44,822 bases of DNA from Bacteroidales bacterium (GTDB lineage Bacteria > Bacteroidota > Bacteroidia > Bacteroidales > JAQXIO01), in contig JAQXIO010000014.1 of the NCBI GenBank assembly GCA_029007825.1, forward strand, positions 1 to 44,822, read 5' to 3'. Numbering within the stretch: position 1 is the stretch's first letter; every line of letters starts with the position of its first letter. The translations under genes were made by a program, and so were the position numbers. Under the pieces are notes generated by a model, which was not told the DNA's origin, ran no database searches, and saw nothing but the letters and a program-made list of their open reading frames with translations. Shown piece after piece: positions 14,473 through 24,309 of the stretch.

Positions 14473-16209
14473 ATGGATAATTACATAGTTTCTGCACGCA
14501 AATACCGTCCGTCCACATTCCGTTCCGTAGTGGGGCAAAAGGCTTTGGTCGCGACACTAAAAAATGCTGTCGTAAGCCATAAATTAGCTCATGCCTATCT
14601 ATTCTGCGGCCCACGCGGAGTAGGGAAAACGACCTGTGCCCGTATTTTCGCAAAAACCATTAATTGCCTGCATCCGACAGCTGACGGTGAGGCCTGCAAC
14701 GAATGCGAGTCTTGTATCTCATTCAACGAACAGCGCTCTTTCAATATCCATGAATTAGATGCGGCATCGAACAACTCGGTAGACGATATCCGCGAACTTA
14801 TAGACCAGGTACGCATTTCGCCTCAGGTAGGGAAATATAAGGTTTATATCATCGATGAAGTACATATGCTTTCATCACAGGCTTTCAATGCTTTTCTTAA
14901 AACACTGGAAGAGCCTCCCCATTATGCTATTTTTGTACTCGCCACAACGGAAAAACATAAAATCCTGCCTACCATTCTTTCACGGTGCCAGATTTACGAT
15001 TTTTCACGTATCAGTATAAACGATACGGTAGAGCACCTTGCATATGTAGCTGAACAGGAACATATCACAGCCGAACCGGAAGCATTGAATGTCATCGCAC
15101 AGAAAGCAGACGGGGGGATGCGCGATGCTCTTTCCATTTTCGATCAGGTAAGCAGCTACACATCCGGCAATATAACTTATCAGGCTACCATAGATAACCT
15201 GAATGTGCTCGACTACGAATATTATTTCCGTCTTACTTCTTCCATTCTTTCAGGCAATGTGAGTGAGACCCTACTAATTTTCAACGAGATTCTGACCAAA
15301 GGTTTCGAAGGAAACAGTTTTGTCACCGGCCTTGCTTCCCATTTCCGCGATTTACTGGTTTGCAAAGACGAACAGACTATTATTCTTTTCGATGTAGGTG
15401 CATCCATCCGGGAGCGATATTTAAAATTCGCCCGGGAGTGTCCCATTCCATTCCTTTATAAAGCCATCGAACTGACAAACGAATGTGATTTAAATTACCG
15501 GGTAAGCCGGAATAAAAAACTTCTTGTCGAATTACTGTTGATCAGGCTGTGCCAACTTCTTCATCCTTCGGAAATAGCTGTTTCTGAAAAAAAAAAGATT
15601 GAGCCTTTAGCCAATCAGACTCCGGTTTCTCAGCCAGCCCCTCCTATCCCGTCACCGCAGAAAGCAGAAGTTAAAACTTCTGTTACTCAGATTAAAACGG
15701 CTACTGCTCCCGACGTAAACAAAGGAGGTGAAAATATTGCCAAGAATCCTCTAAAAAACAAGCTGCCTCAAACGATCTCCCTGCACGGAAATGTAAAAGC
15801 AGAAGCAAAGACAGAGACCAGAAACCAGGAGGTAACTATTATACAAAATAAACCTTATACGGCTATCGATCTTGAAAAAGCGTGGATAAGCTATGCCGAA
15901 TCTTTAAAGGAAAAAGCTCATTTACGAAATTCCATGATCAACTGTAAACCGTCTATAACGGGTCAATCGACGTTTGAAGTTGCAGTTCACAATAAGGTAC
16001 AGGAAAATATCCTTTTAAGTGAAGGTCCTTCAATTTTAGGCTATCTGCGCCAAAATCTTCAAAATGGTGAGATCACTATGAGCGTGCGATTAACCGAAGC
16101 AAACGAAAAGCAATTGGCCTACACATCTGCCGAACGCTTCAACCTGATGGCTCAGACCAATTCGGCTCTCTTAAAATTAAAAGATGAATTCGATTTAATT
16201 CTGGATTGA
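14473..16209 (+). CDS. dnaX: DNA polymerase III subunits gamma/tau
   Basis: This is the clamp-loader ATPase of the replisome, 578 residues. The AAA+ core has Walker A GPRGVGKTT (about 46-54), a zinc module with cysteines 65, 75, 78 and 81, Walker B IIDEVHML and the SRC motif with the arginine finger. Domain III ends near residue 368. A Pro/Lys-rich linker and a tau-specific tail follow. At the junction, codons 372-375 (GAA AAA AAA AAG) form a run of ten A containing the slippery heptamer A-AAA-AAG. A -1 shift gives one Asp and then TGA, so a gamma-like product of 376 residues is predicted (see the finding). The stop codon overlaps a hairpin shared with lepA. Confidence 0.97.
   Translation: MDNYIVSARKYRPSTFRSVVGQKALVATLKNAVVSHKLAHAYLFCGPRGVGKTTCARIFAKTINCLHPTADGEACNECESCISFNEQRSFNIHELDAASNNSVDDIRELIDQVRISPQVGKYKVYIIDEVHMLSSQAFNAFLKTLEEPPHYAIFVLATTEKHKILPTILSRCQIYDFSRISINDTVEHLAYVAEQEHITAEPEALNVIAQKADGGMRDALSIFDQVSSYTSGNITYQATIDNLNVLDYEYYFRLTSSILSGNVSETLLIFNEILTKGFEGNSFVTGLASHFRDLLVCKDEQTIILFDVGASIRERYLKFARECPIPFLYKAIELTNECDLNYRVSRNKKLLVELLLIRLCQLLHPSEIAVSEKKKIEPLANQTPVSQPAPPIPSPQKAEVKTSVTQIKTATAPDVNKGGENIAKNPLKNKLPQTISLHGNVKAEAKTETRNQEVTIIQNKPYTAIDLEKAWISYAESLKEKAHLRNSMINCKPSITGQSTFEVAVHNKVQENILLSEGPSILGYLRQNLQNGEITMSVRLTEANEKQLAYTSAERFNLMAQTNSALLKLKDEFDLILD
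15587..15597 (+). promoter_or_regulatory. Slippery A10-G run in dnaX (A-AAA-AAG in frame)
   Basis: Ten A followed by G contain the E. coli dnaX-type heptamer in the correct phase. The -1 frame stops at TGA after one Asp codon and the +1 frame stops at TAG after five codons. A small hairpin (15597-15616, GATTG with CAATC plus two further pairs) begins at the last base of the heptamer, closer than the usual spacer. A second perfect 7 bp hairpin lies at 15665-15682. Confidence 0.6.
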
Positions 16210-16224
16210 GAACCAATCCAGAAT
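16198..16224. terminator. Hairpin between dnaX and lepA
   Basis: An 11 bp perfect stem (16198-16208 with 16214-16224) and 5-nt loop include the dnaX TGA stop. T-rich bases follow on the plus strand and the lepA stop lies 10 bp away. It is a likely shared terminator of two convergent genes, with a weaker T tract than the others here. Confidence 0.6.
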
Positions 16225-16233
16225 CTTATTTTC

Positions 16234-18021
16234 TCAATCGAGTTTCAATACGGCAAGGAAAGCTTTTTGCGGTACTTCAACTGTTCCGATCTGCTTCATC
16301 CGCTTCTTTCCTTCTTTCTGTTTTTCGAGCAACTTCCGTTTACGTGAAATATCACCTCCGTAGCACTTGGCTGTCACATCTTTACGAACGGCTTTAACCG
16401 TCTCACGTGCAATAATCTTCGCTCCTATCGCTGCCTGAATGGCTATATCGAATTGCTGTCTGGGTATAAGTTCTTTCAACTTTTCACACATGCGCCGCCC
16501 GAATGCAACCGCATTATCGACATGCGTCAACGTGGAAAGTGCATCCACCGGTTCAGCGTTCAATAAAATATCCAGCTTCACCAATTTAGAAGGGCGAAAA
16601 TCGATTAAATGATAATCGAACGAGGCGTAACCTTTCGAAATGCTTTTAAGCTTATCATAGAAATCGATAACGATTTCTCCCAAAGGCATATCGTAATGAA
16701 TCTCTATCCTGTCTCCCGAAATATATTCCTGCTTTATCAGAATGCCCCGCTTACTGAGACACAATGTCATAATAGCTCCTATATATGCCGTATTCGTAAT
16801 TACCGAGGCCCGGATGTACGGTTCATCTATATGATCGATCAACGTGGGTTCGGGAAGTCCGGAAGGGTTATGCACTTCGACACAACCGCCTTTTTTATCA
16901 TAGACTTTGTATGAAACGTTGGGAACCGTCGTTATCACATTCATATTAAACTCACGATCCAACCGTTCCTGGATAATCTCCATATGCAACAAACCCAAAA
17001 AGCCACAACGGAAACCAAATCCTAATGCAGCAGAAGATTCGGGCTGGAAGGTCAGAGATGCATCGTTCAGCTGTAATTTTTCCAAAGAAGCCCTGAGGTT
17101 TTCGAAATCCTCACTTTCTATGGGATAAACACCAGCAAAGACCATCGGCTTTACCTCTTCGAAACCTTCTATTGCCTTATCACATGGCCGTTTCACATGC
17201 GTTATCGTATCTCCAACCTTAACCTCTTTGGATGTTTTAATTCCCGATATAATATAGCCTACATCTCCTGTTCTTACTTCATTGCGCGGAGACATATTCA
17301 GCTTAAGCACTCCTACTTCATCGGCTTCATATTCACAGCCGGTCGAAACGAATTTGACCAAGTCATTTTTCTTTATTACTCCGTTTACAACCTTAAAATA
17401 GGCGATAATGCCTCTGAACGAATTGAAAACCGAATCGAATATGAGGCATTGTAGCGGCGCCTCGGGATCACCTACCGGAGGTGCAATACGCGTTACAATC
17501 GCCTCCAGTATATCCAAAACTCCTTCTCCGGTCTTGCCACTGGCCCTTAATATAGACTTGCGGTCACACCCGAGAAGTTCGACTATCTGATCTTCCACCT
17601 CATCGGGCATAGCGCTGGGTAAATCGATTTTGTTAATGACCGGTATTATTTCCAAATCATTCTCAATCGCCATATATAGGTTCGATATCGTCTGAGCCTG
17701 AATGCCTTGTGCCGCATCAACGATCAGTAACGCGCCTTCACAAGCAGCAATCGAGCGCGACACTTCATATGAAAAATCCACATGCCCCGGGGTATCGATC
17801 AAATTCAGTATATATTTCTCAGATTGATACATATACTCCATTTGTATTGCATGGCTCTTAATCGTAATTCCTCTTTCCCTTTCCAAATCCATGTTATCCA
17901 ATACCTGAGCCTGAAGGTCTTTTCCTTCGACGGTTTTGGTATATTCCAACAGGCGATCTGCCAAAGTACTTTTACCGTGATCGATATGAGCTATAATGCA
18001 AAAATTGCGGATATTATTCAT
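16234..18021 (-). CDS. lepA: Elongation factor 4 (LepA) GTPase
   Basis: This ribosome-associated translational GTPase is 595 residues when started at the ATG at 18021. The frame is open for 50 more codons, but LepA begins [19 protein letters not shown], and the -7 element at 18048-18055 lies inside the extension. G motifs are present: AHIDHGKST (P loop), DTPGHVDF (G3) and NKIDLP (G4). The EF-G-like domains II, III and V follow, and the LepA-specific C-terminal domain contains [27 protein letters not shown]. All expected parts are present. It is convergent with dnaX and divergent from the TPR gene. Confidence 0.97.
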   Translation of the reverse strand: MNNIRNFCIIAHIDHGKSTLADRLLEYTKTVEGKDLQAQVLDNMDLERERGITIKSHAIQMEYMYQSEKYILNLIDTPGHVDFSYEVSRSIAACEGALLIVDAAQGIQAQTISNLYMAIENDLEIIPVINKIDLPSAMPDEVEDQIVELLGCDRKSILRASGKTGEGVLDILEAIVTRIAPPVGDPEAPLQCLIFDSVFNSFRGIIAYFKVVNGVIKKNDLVKFVSTGCEYEADEVGVLKLNMSPRNEVRTGDVGYIISGIKTSKEVKVGDTITHVKRPCDKAIEGFEEVKPMVFAGVYPIESEDFENLRASLEKLQLNDASLTFQPESSAALGFGFRCGFLGLLHMEIIQERLDREFNMNVITTVPNVSYKVYDKKGGCVEVHNPSGLPEPTLIDHIDEPYIRASVITNTAYIGAIMTLCLSKRGILIKQEYISGDRIEIHYDMPLGEIVIDFYDKLKSISKGYASFDYHLIDFRPSKLVKLDILLNAEPVDALSTLTHVDNAVAFGRRMCEKLKELIPRQQFDIAIQAAIGAKIIARETVKAVRKDVTAKCYGGDISRKRKLLEKQKEGKKRMKQIGTVEVPQKAFLAVLKLD

Positions 18022-18047
18022 TTGTTTTCTTGATAGTATTTTCCGAA

Positions 18048-18055
18048 CAAAGATA
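18048..18055 (-). promoter_or_regulatory. lepA -7 element (TATCTTTG)
   Basis: An exact TAnnTTTG match on the minus strand, 26 nt before the chosen lepA start. It supports that start over the longer frame. Confidence 0.55.
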
Positions 18056-18138
18056 AAAAAAAACTTTGATTCGGCGGGGAGTGTATTAAACAGAACTACT
18101 ACCTTTAGGGTTTCATAAAAAAATATTTTTATCCGCCA

Positions 18139-20286
18139 ATGGAAACAAACGATATATCTAAAATTTACCATAGTACAATTAAAGAAATCGAACGTCTGGC
18201 ATTAAAACCTGCTTTCGATAAAATCTGGACGTTACTGGAAAAGAATGAAAACTGGGATTTTCAGCAGTCATTAGAGAATATCGAACGCAACTACCGTTAT
18301 CTTCTCACCTACCTGATCGATGGTGTCGAAGATAAAGAACGTAATAAAATTTACTATTCAACGGTTGTTTCAAGCTTTCAATTAGCCGACGATATTTATC
18401 TTTCCATACAGACGAAAAGCGATTCCCGCATTTATTATGAGAAAAGACGTATTTACCAACGCTCTATGCCCGCCGGGATCAATGCTGCTATGGAAAAACT
18501 TCTATCGGCACAAAACGGTACAGAGAGCGAACAACTTGCCAACGATCTTTTTAATGCCTGCTGGCTAAGCAACCGTCTGCAGACAGACGAAAGAAACGGT
18601 ATCTCTTCATTCCTGCATAATCCGAAAAGTAAAATATACCATCAGCAACTTCTTATATCGGCATTACTGCTCGGATGCTTTTGTCATTTCGACGAAACAA
18701 AAATCAGGCTATTAATCGAAACGTGTTACAGTCAGGAACAGGCAATCAGGCAACGGGCCTTGGTATGTACTCTTCTGCTGCTCCACCGTTACGAAAACAG
18801 AATCCAATATTATGATATCCTGACACGTGAAATCGAGGCATTGTGCAGCGAACCGTGGTTTGTTGCGAATGCGCGTACCATTACGATGCAATTTATTTTA
18901 TCACAGCAAACAGAAGAGATCAACAACCATTTCAATAAGAAATTTATGGAGCATATCAATGATATCGCTCCTATTATAAAAAATAAGCTGCAAAACGATA
19001 CCCTTACCGAAGAGGATTTATACAATGAAAAAAATCCGGAATGGCAGAAGAGCTTATACAGTGACGAAATGACCAAGCTCATGCAGGAAGTTATGGATTT
19101 ACAATCGGAGGGTGCCGATCTTTTCGTTTCAACTTTCAGCCGACTTAAGAATTATCCGTTTTTCTATACTTTATCAAACTGGTTTTTGCCTTATTACAGT
19201 GAAAATAGTGCTGTGGGAGGCCAGAGCAAAGAGACCGAAGAGATACTGAATATGACTCCGTTAATCTGTGATTCGGACAAATATTCACTAATGATAGCCG
19301 TCAACCAGCTCAATAACAATTTCTTCACAATGGTACGCAATCAAATTGTACAGAGCACCGAAATGCTAAAAGAGCAACAAGAGATGAATTTCGATTTCGA
19401 TCCGGCACGAAAATCTGCTATTCTTTCGACGTTATATATCCACGATCTCTATCGTTTTTTCAAGCTTCACCCGCGTCATCTGGACTTTTATGATCCGTTC
19501 AGTTACATTCTGAATTTTTATTCGATAAAACCCTTACAAAAATATTTGGGAGATGTAGAAAGCTTAGGTATATTTTCCGAATATTACCTAAAAAAAGACC
19601 TTTATAAAGAGGCTATTCCTCTATTTGAAACTCTGACGCGAATAGCACCGTCTCAATCCGAGTACTTTCAAAAATTAGGTTTTTGCCATCAATTGCTCCA
19701 ACAAACTGAAGCGGCATTAGATGCTTATTTGAAAGCCGAGCTTATTCAGTCCGACCATATCTGGACTCTGAAAAAAATCGCTTTGTGCTACCGTCAATTG
19801 AAGCAACCGGAAAAGGCTCTTACTTATTATAAACGCCTCGAGGCTTTACAGCCGGAAAACCGGAATATCCAGTTAAATCTGGGCCATCTGCTTTTAGAAA
19901 CAGGCAAAACGGAAGAGGCTCTAAAGTATTATTTCCAGGTAGAGTTCAACGACAAAAAAGAGGGATATAAAGCCTGGCGTCCTATTGCCTGGTGCTCTTT
20001 CATCTCAGGAAAACCAGAACAGGCTGAACGTTATTACGAACTTATACTGGCAAACAAACCTACCGCATCGGACTGGTTAAATGCCGGACACGTACAAATT
20101 GCCCAGGGAAATACACGCAAAGCGGTAGATTTATATCTCAACAGCATAACGGAGAGTTCTCTGGAGGAATTTCAGAAACATTATTCGGAAGATTTGCCGA
20201 TTTTACTAAAACTGAACCTGGAGGAGTTGCTTTTAAATGCCGTAAGCGATGAAATCATGTATATTTTAAAAGAGAGAAAGAAATAA
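18139..20286 (+). CDS. Large tetratricopeptide-repeat protein of unknown function
   Basis: This 715-residue protein has no signal peptide, so it is probably cytoplasmic. Residues about 1-450 are helical, charged and without a motif I recognise. Residues about 480-670 contain tandem TPR-like units (patterns such as A-LF--L--I-P-----Y--LG and A--YY---E---P), suited to protein-protein contact. The sequence holds nothing that shows an enzyme activity. It is divergent from lepA, with which it shares a 117 bp upstream region. It runs convergently towards the DUF2721 gene with only 8 bp between the stops and no clear terminator. Confidence 0.8.
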   Translation: METNDISKIYHSTIKEIERLALKPAFDKIWTLLEKNENWDFQQSLENIERNYRYLLTYLIDGVEDKERNKIYYSTVVSSFQLADDIYLSIQTKSDSRIYYEKRRIYQRSMPAGINAAMEKLLSAQNGTESEQLANDLFNACWLSNRLQTDERNGISSFLHNPKSKIYHQQLLISALLLGCFCHFDETKIRLLIETCYSQEQAIRQRALVCTLLLLHRYENRIQYYDILTREIEALCSEPWFVANARTITMQFILSQQTEEINNHFNKKFMEHINDIAPIIKNKLQNDTLTEEDLYNEKNPEWQKSLYSDEMTKLMQEVMDLQSEGADLFVSTFSRLKNYPFFYTLSNWFLPYYSENSAVGGQSKETEEILNMTPLICDSDKYSLMIAVNQLNNNFFTMVRNQIVQSTEMLKEQQEMNFDFDPARKSAILSTLYIHDLYRFFKLHPRHLDFYDPFSYILNFYSIKPLQKYLGDVESLGIFSEYYLKKDLYKEAIPLFETLTRIAPSQSEYFQKLGFCHQLLQQTEAALDAYLKAELIQSDHIWTLKKIALCYRQLKQPEKALTYYKRLEALQPENRNIQLNLGHLLLETGKTEEALKYYFQVEFNDKKEGYKAWRPIAWCSFISGKPEQAERYYELILANKPTASDWLNAGHVQIAQGNTRKAVDLYLNSITESSLEEFQKHYSEDLPILLKLNLEELLLNAVSDEIMYILKERKK

Positions 20287-20294
20287 CTTTCCGA

Positions 20295-20693
20295 TTATTT
20301 TTCCGCATTATCGATATAAATTTCCAGTGCCCTTGTGGAAATAAGAATTTCTCTCATAGACAAAAATAACGACACGATCAAAAGCAACAATGCAATACCG
20401 AATACATAAACAGCCGCAAGTTGCAAATTTATATAGATTAAAAAAGTACAAAGCACGCATAAAAGCAGACTTCCAATACCGAAAAGCTGCATCGAACGAA
20501 TAAGATAGAGCCTCTTTCTGAGATTTTCGAGCTGCTCCATATTTATATTCGAAGGCTTTTCAATATCTTTAGCTTTTAATGTCCGTATTAATTGCGCATA
20601 AGCGATAAAACGATTCGTGTAAGCCAGTAAAATAAGCGATACGGCTGAGAATAGAAGAGAGGGGGTTGTTAATGTTAATTCTGTCATGGTCAA
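20295..20693 (-). CDS. DUF2721 family membrane protein
   Basis: A 132-residue protein with three hydrophobic segments (about 10-30, 66-86 and 90-112). It shows the family's N-terminal pattern TPSLLFSAVSLILLAYTNRF followed by a charged loop with LRKRLYLIRSMQL. The function of DUF2721 is not known. A start two codons later is also possible. Downstream it converges with the TPR gene. Upstream lies palindromic repeat copy B, and no clear -7 element was seen. Confidence 0.85.
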   Translation of the reverse strand: MTMTELTLTTPSLLFSAVSLILLAYTNRFIAYAQLIRTLKAKDIEKPSNINMEQLENLRKRLYLIRSMQLFGIGSLLLCVLCTFLIYINLQLAAVYVFGIALLLLIVSLFLSMREILISTRALEIYIDNAEK

Positions 20694-20711
20694 ATGTTTT
20701 GAATATAATAA

Positions 20712-20880
20712 GAACCTGTTTTAAATTTTCCGCAAAAATAATTTTATACTATATTTCCGCCCTGTTTTTGAGTTTCTTTTCGGTCTCTTTCCCTGTTTTT
20801 ACTCGTCACATAGTCGGTGCTCCTTGTAAAAACAAAAAAATATTCTCAAAATAACGACGAGCAAATTTAGACTGGTTTTA
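20712..20880. repeat. Palindromic intergenic repeat, copy B
   Basis: This is a diverged relative of the repeat at 8022-8174. Shared blocks occur in the same order and orientation: CCTGTTTTAAATTTTCC at the start, TTTTCGGTCT (20777-20786), TGTTTTTA, CACATAG (20807-20813), GCTCCTT (20819-20825) and then A-rich arms. The ends are inverted but less exact than in copy A. It fills most of the gap between the DUF2721 gene (minus) and the flavoprotein gene (plus), so it lies upstream of both. No coding frame was seen. Confidence 0.6.
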
Positions 20881-20938
20881 AGGAACAAGCCCAACTATAT
20901 AAATGTTTTAAATATAAATATAATATCTCAAAAATAAA

Positions 20939-21571
20939 ATGAAAGTAGTTATCGTAAACGGGAGCCCGAGAAAGAACGGCAATTGCAGCTTCGCAATCAA
21001 GCAAATGGAAGATATTTTCAACAGCAATCAAATCGATGTTAAAGTACTTCATATCGGAAATAAAAAAATACAGGGTTGCTTAGCATGCTACAAATGTTAT
21101 AAAATGCGGAATAACTGCTGCACTATCGAATCGGACAAAGTGAACGAATGGATTAAAACAATGAAGAATGCCGATGGTATCATTCTGGTTTCTCCCGTAT
21201 ATTTTGCTGGTGTTACCGGAACCATGAAATCGTTCCTGGACCGGGTATTTCTGGTTTCTGCAGCAAACAAAAACCTATTCAGGCACAAAGTCGGCGCTTC
21301 ATTCGTGGCTTTGAGGAGATCGGGGGGCCTGACTACACTGAACGAACTGAACCATTACCTTTCTTTTTCCGAAATGTTTGTCGCTACGTCCAACTACTGG
21401 GGTATCGGGCACGGTGCCGAACCGAAAGAAATAGAAAAAGATAAAGAGGGCATGCAAGTTGTCAGGCTATTAACCCAGAACATGGTTTGTCTTCTTAAAT
21501 CTATCGACTGGGCGAAGAAAGAAAATATATTACCTGAAGGTGAAGATAAAATTTTCACTAACTTTATTTAG
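20939..21571 (+). CDS. Flavodoxin-fold NAD(P)H-dependent oxidoreductase with a compact Cys motif
   Basis: A 210-residue cytoplasmic protein of the NADPH-dependent FMN reductase family. The FMN phosphate loop is in GSPRKNGNCS (about 8-17), and the SPVYFAGVTGTMKSFLDR segment (about 85-102) contacts FMN. Between them lies GCLACYKCYKMRNNCC, giving Cys47, 50, 53 and 60 or 61. This is the compact CX2CX2CX4-7C pattern that holds a 4Fe-4S cluster in iron-sulfur flavoproteins, though related reductases keep some of these cysteines without a proven cluster. Substrate unknown. It stands alone between repeat copy B and a strong terminator. Confidence 0.88.
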   Translation: MKVVIVNGSPRKNGNCSFAIKQMEDIFNSNQIDVKVLHIGNKKIQGCLACYKCYKMRNNCCTIESDKVNEWIKTMKNADGIILVSPVYFAGVTGTMKSFLDRVFLVSAANKNLFRHKVGASFVALRRSGGLTTLNELNHYLSFSEMFVATSNYWGIGHGAEPKEIEKDKEGMQVVRLLTQNMVCLLKSIDWAKKENILPEGEDKIFTNFI

Positions 21572-21596
21572 ATTCTACCTGCTAAACCCAATAATA

Positions 21597-21633
21597 AAAA
21601 TACCCGGATGAATTAAGTTCATCCGGGTATTTT
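21597..21633. terminator. Bidirectional intrinsic terminator
   Basis: A perfect 16 bp stem (21597-21612 with 21618-21633) with a 5-nt loop and A/T ends. It lies between the stops of the flavoprotein gene (plus) and the DUF5686 gene (minus). Confidence 0.92.
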
Positions 21634-21677
21634 GTATTTATATTCCTTAAAAGTAAAGAAATGAATAATCTACTGCA

Positions 21678-24254
21678 TCAGAATCCGACTTTAAGCATAA
21701 CCCTGAAACCACCTCGCTGAATGCCCGGCCTATCCAAATAGTTCAAACGCCACACATAGTCGATCCGCATGATTTTCAAAATATTCTCAAGACCAAATGC
21801 TACTTCCATATAGGGAGCCTTCCCCATCGCCGTAGTACCTTCGGGAAGAAGGAACAAATCATTCCGCTCCATAGACGGTCGGTTCTTCTCCGTCAGATTA
21901 CCATAAAATCCCCTGAAAGAGAAAACTTCCCGGAACTTCAATATACGTATCAACGGAATACGGTTCATCAACCAGCCGTTCATATAGTAACTCATATCCC
22001 ATGATACATACTGGTCGGAAACAAATTCAAGCGCTCTCATCATCTGGAAAGTTTCCGGCTGTATCGTTATAGTCTGGTTGGCATTCGGCATAATAAGCAA
22101 AGGGAACGGCACTTTATTCCACATTTTCCCCATTTTTAAAGTTCCGTCTATATATCCGAAAGCCGAAAGGAAGAAACGCTTTTGTGCTGTAAATTCGGTG
22201 TGGTTATAATTGTAATCACCACCTAAAAAGCCTTTGATACCGACCATGTGTGAAAGTGTAAAGACTGGTATCTCTTTCGTTATAGGAAAACGATTTTTCC
22301 GGTTCTGGTAGTATGTTTCATTTTTTGAGAAACGCAGCCTCACACCTATTTCGGAGTAATTATAATCTTTTACATTCATCACACCTCCGGCTGCCAAATC
22401 AGGCTTAAGAAAGCGCAGGCTTCCGCCGGGCGCCTCATTTACCATGTTGGCCCATACCGCATAAGAGAGGCTTCCGGGATTCTCTTTTTCGTATTTTAAT
22501 TCCAGTTTCCGGGCATAAATCATTTTATCGAGAGTTCCTTTCTTAAAAGATAAGAACATATTGTCCCGGTTCGTAAAATAAAGGTCCTGGCCGGGCGTAC
22601 GCAAATCATACATGTAGGAAGCAGAGAGATTGTGCATTGGAAATTCGGCCTCATGATATTCTCTCGGCTTGAAAGCCCATGTCGCTTCTGCCCGGTATTT
22701 CCATTCCCTGTCCTGCGTACCGTATGCACCGTAGCCATTCAAAAAGAAATGCTTACTTAAATTCGCCGTAGTGGTTCCTCCAAGCCTGAGACGAACTCCT
22801 TCGACATCATTACCGCTTATCGTCGTATTAATCGGCCCGAAATCAAATTTACTGGGATGCTCTTCCGTCCCTGTTTTCACATAACCGGCAATAAATATTT
22901 CAGCAGTTTTTATTATGACGTTAAATACCGGAACCTTACGAAGCTCCGCCATCATTTCAGCAATTGCTTCCTCTCTCGTTTTAAGAGGAAGATGCCGCTT
23001 TTCAACCCAGAACGAATCCGGTTTCTCCAAAGCATCTTTCGCTACTATCCAATTTTTTTCGGGCTGGAACACAGAATCATTCGGCGGATCGAAATTATAA
23101 TTCCTATATGATTTCTCCCGTGCAGCATAAAGGCCCTGAATCGATTTAAAGAGAAAAAAGCTGACATGTGTTTTCTCATTATACATAACCCACGTACTGT
23201 CGGGCAAACGTGTAAATTCCTGTTCAATCTGAAGATTGTCAACAAAATTCAGATTGATATTACGAGGGATATTAAATTTGATTTTCTTTACCGAATAGGT
23301 ACCATCGAGCGTTATAAAAAGCCTTCCGGTAAATCCGATATCCTGATTATTAAACGGAACACAAGCGAGATCGACACATTTTTCACCACCCACCATCACA
23401 GTGTCCATGATGTAATATTTATAGAACGAAGTTGCTAAGGTTTTCGATAAGGGACTAACGAATTTATTAAAGAGCATGTAAACATCATTCTGGAAAATAT
23501 CCACATCTTTAAATGTCTCATTGATCATGGGGCCTACTCCCTCCTGCTCCACCGTCTGATCGATTCCCTGATGCCTCTGGCCGAGTACATACGTTTTGGT
23601 TGTTTTGGGATCTTTTCTGTGAAAAATATTCGACAATCGTTCTCTCAATGAAACCGTCAATACCGGTTTATGGGTAAACTCGGACGTATCGACATAGGCA
23701 AACAAAAACTTAAATTTGCTGAGAAGTTTTTTCTTTTCCAGATCGGGGGCAAAATCGTTTATGGCAAAACCGAGTTTTTCATATTGCTCATAACTGTAAT
23801 AATCCTTTTGTGAAAGGCGATGATCGTCCCTGTGCTCTATTACCTTCTTTATCAGCTCAACGGCAGGGTTATCTTTCTTCCGGTAACGCTCTCTTTTCGG
23901 TGGCTTAATCACCACTTCCTGCATTTGTACGGAAGTGGGCGCCAATAGAATCTCAAAATTTGTAGTTTTCCCCGCTTTAGCCGTCAACTCTTTCGTTGCA
24001 TAGCCAAGGTAACTAACTGTAAATTTCGTTCTTCCTTGTTTATTTGAAATAGAAAACTCCCCGTCATTTCCCGTCATCCCACCCGTAGTGGTACCTACAA
24101 ACTGAATAGATACATATGGCAATGACTCGCCTGTTACAGAATCTTTTACAACCCCCTTAATCGTAGTAGTGGCACTCTGTGAAAATACACCCTGACTACA
24201 CATCCAAAGAAGGAGCGCTGTTATGACATAGACACAGCTAAACTTTTTATGCAT
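21678..24254 (-). CDS. DUF5686 / carboxypeptidase-regulatory-like outer-membrane protein
   Basis: This is an 858-residue protein with a signal peptide (about 1-25, ending in GVFSQ). Residues about 32-112 are a carboxypeptidase-D-regulatory-like beta-sandwich (TIKGVVKDSVTGESLPYVSI start), common at the N-terminus of Bacteroidota outer-membrane proteins. The DUF5686 region then runs to the end, with many alternating aromatic strands and a last strand ending in VMLKVGF, which suggests an outer-membrane beta-barrel. There is no TonB plug, so it is not a SusC-type transporter. Role unknown. The gene follows ettA after 55 bp but has its own -7 element. Confidence 0.88.
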   Translation of the reverse strand: MHKKFSCVYVITALLLWMCSQGVFSQSATTTIKGVVKDSVTGESLPYVSIQFVGTTTGGMTGNDGEFSISNKQGRTKFTVSYLGYATKELTAKAGKTTNFEILLAPTSVQMQEVVIKPPKRERYRKKDNPAVELIKKVIEHRDDHRLSQKDYYSYEQYEKLGFAINDFAPDLEKKKLLSKFKFLFAYVDTSEFTHKPVLTVSLRERLSNIFHRKDPKTTKTYVLGQRHQGIDQTVEQEGVGPMINETFKDVDIFQNDVYMLFNKFVSPLSKTLATSFYKYYIMDTVMVGGEKCVDLACVPFNNQDIGFTGRLFITLDGTYSVKKIKFNIPRNINLNFVDNLQIEQEFTRLPDSTWVMYNEKTHVSFFLFKSIQGLYAAREKSYRNYNFDPPNDSVFQPEKNWIVAKDALEKPDSFWVEKRHLPLKTREEAIAEMMAELRKVPVFNVIIKTAEIFIAGYVKTGTEEHPSKFDFGPINTTISGNDVEGVRLRLGGTTTANLSKHFFLNGYGAYGTQDREWKYRAEATWAFKPREYHEAEFPMHNLSASYMYDLRTPGQDLYFTNRDNMFLSFKKGTLDKMIYARKLELKYEKENPGSLSYAVWANMVNEAPGGSLRFLKPDLAAGGVMNVKDYNYSEIGVRLRFSKNETYYQNRKNRFPITKEIPVFTLSHMVGIKGFLGGDYNYNHTEFTAQKRFFLSAFGYIDGTLKMGKMWNKVPFPLLIMPNANQTITIQPETFQMMRALEFVSDQYVSWDMSYYMNGWLMNRIPLIRILKFREVFSFRGFYGNLTEKNRPSMERNDLFLLPEGTTAMGKAPYMEVAFGLENILKIMRIDYVWRLNYLDRPGIQRGGFRVMLKVGF

Positions 24255-24279
24255 TAATAGCCACTTGTTTTGGAGGGAA

Positions 24280-24287
24280 CAAAGTTA
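24280..24287 (-). promoter_or_regulatory. -7 element of the DUF5686 gene (TAACTTTG)
   Basis: An exact TAnnTTTG match 25 nt before the start codon on the minus strand, in the short gap after ettA. Confidence 0.5.
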
Positions 24288-24309
24288 ATCAATCTTCTTC
24301 AGTTTATGA

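Noticed and set aside
15665..15682. Perfect 7 bp hairpin in dnaX as the main frameshift stimulator
   Set aside because: It lies about 68 nt after the slippery heptamer, far outside the 5-9 nt spacing of known stimulators.
18022..18171. 50-codon N-terminal extension of lepA
   Set aside because: It contains the likely lepA -7 element and overlaps the start of the divergent TPR gene. LepA normally begins at [19 protein letters not shown].
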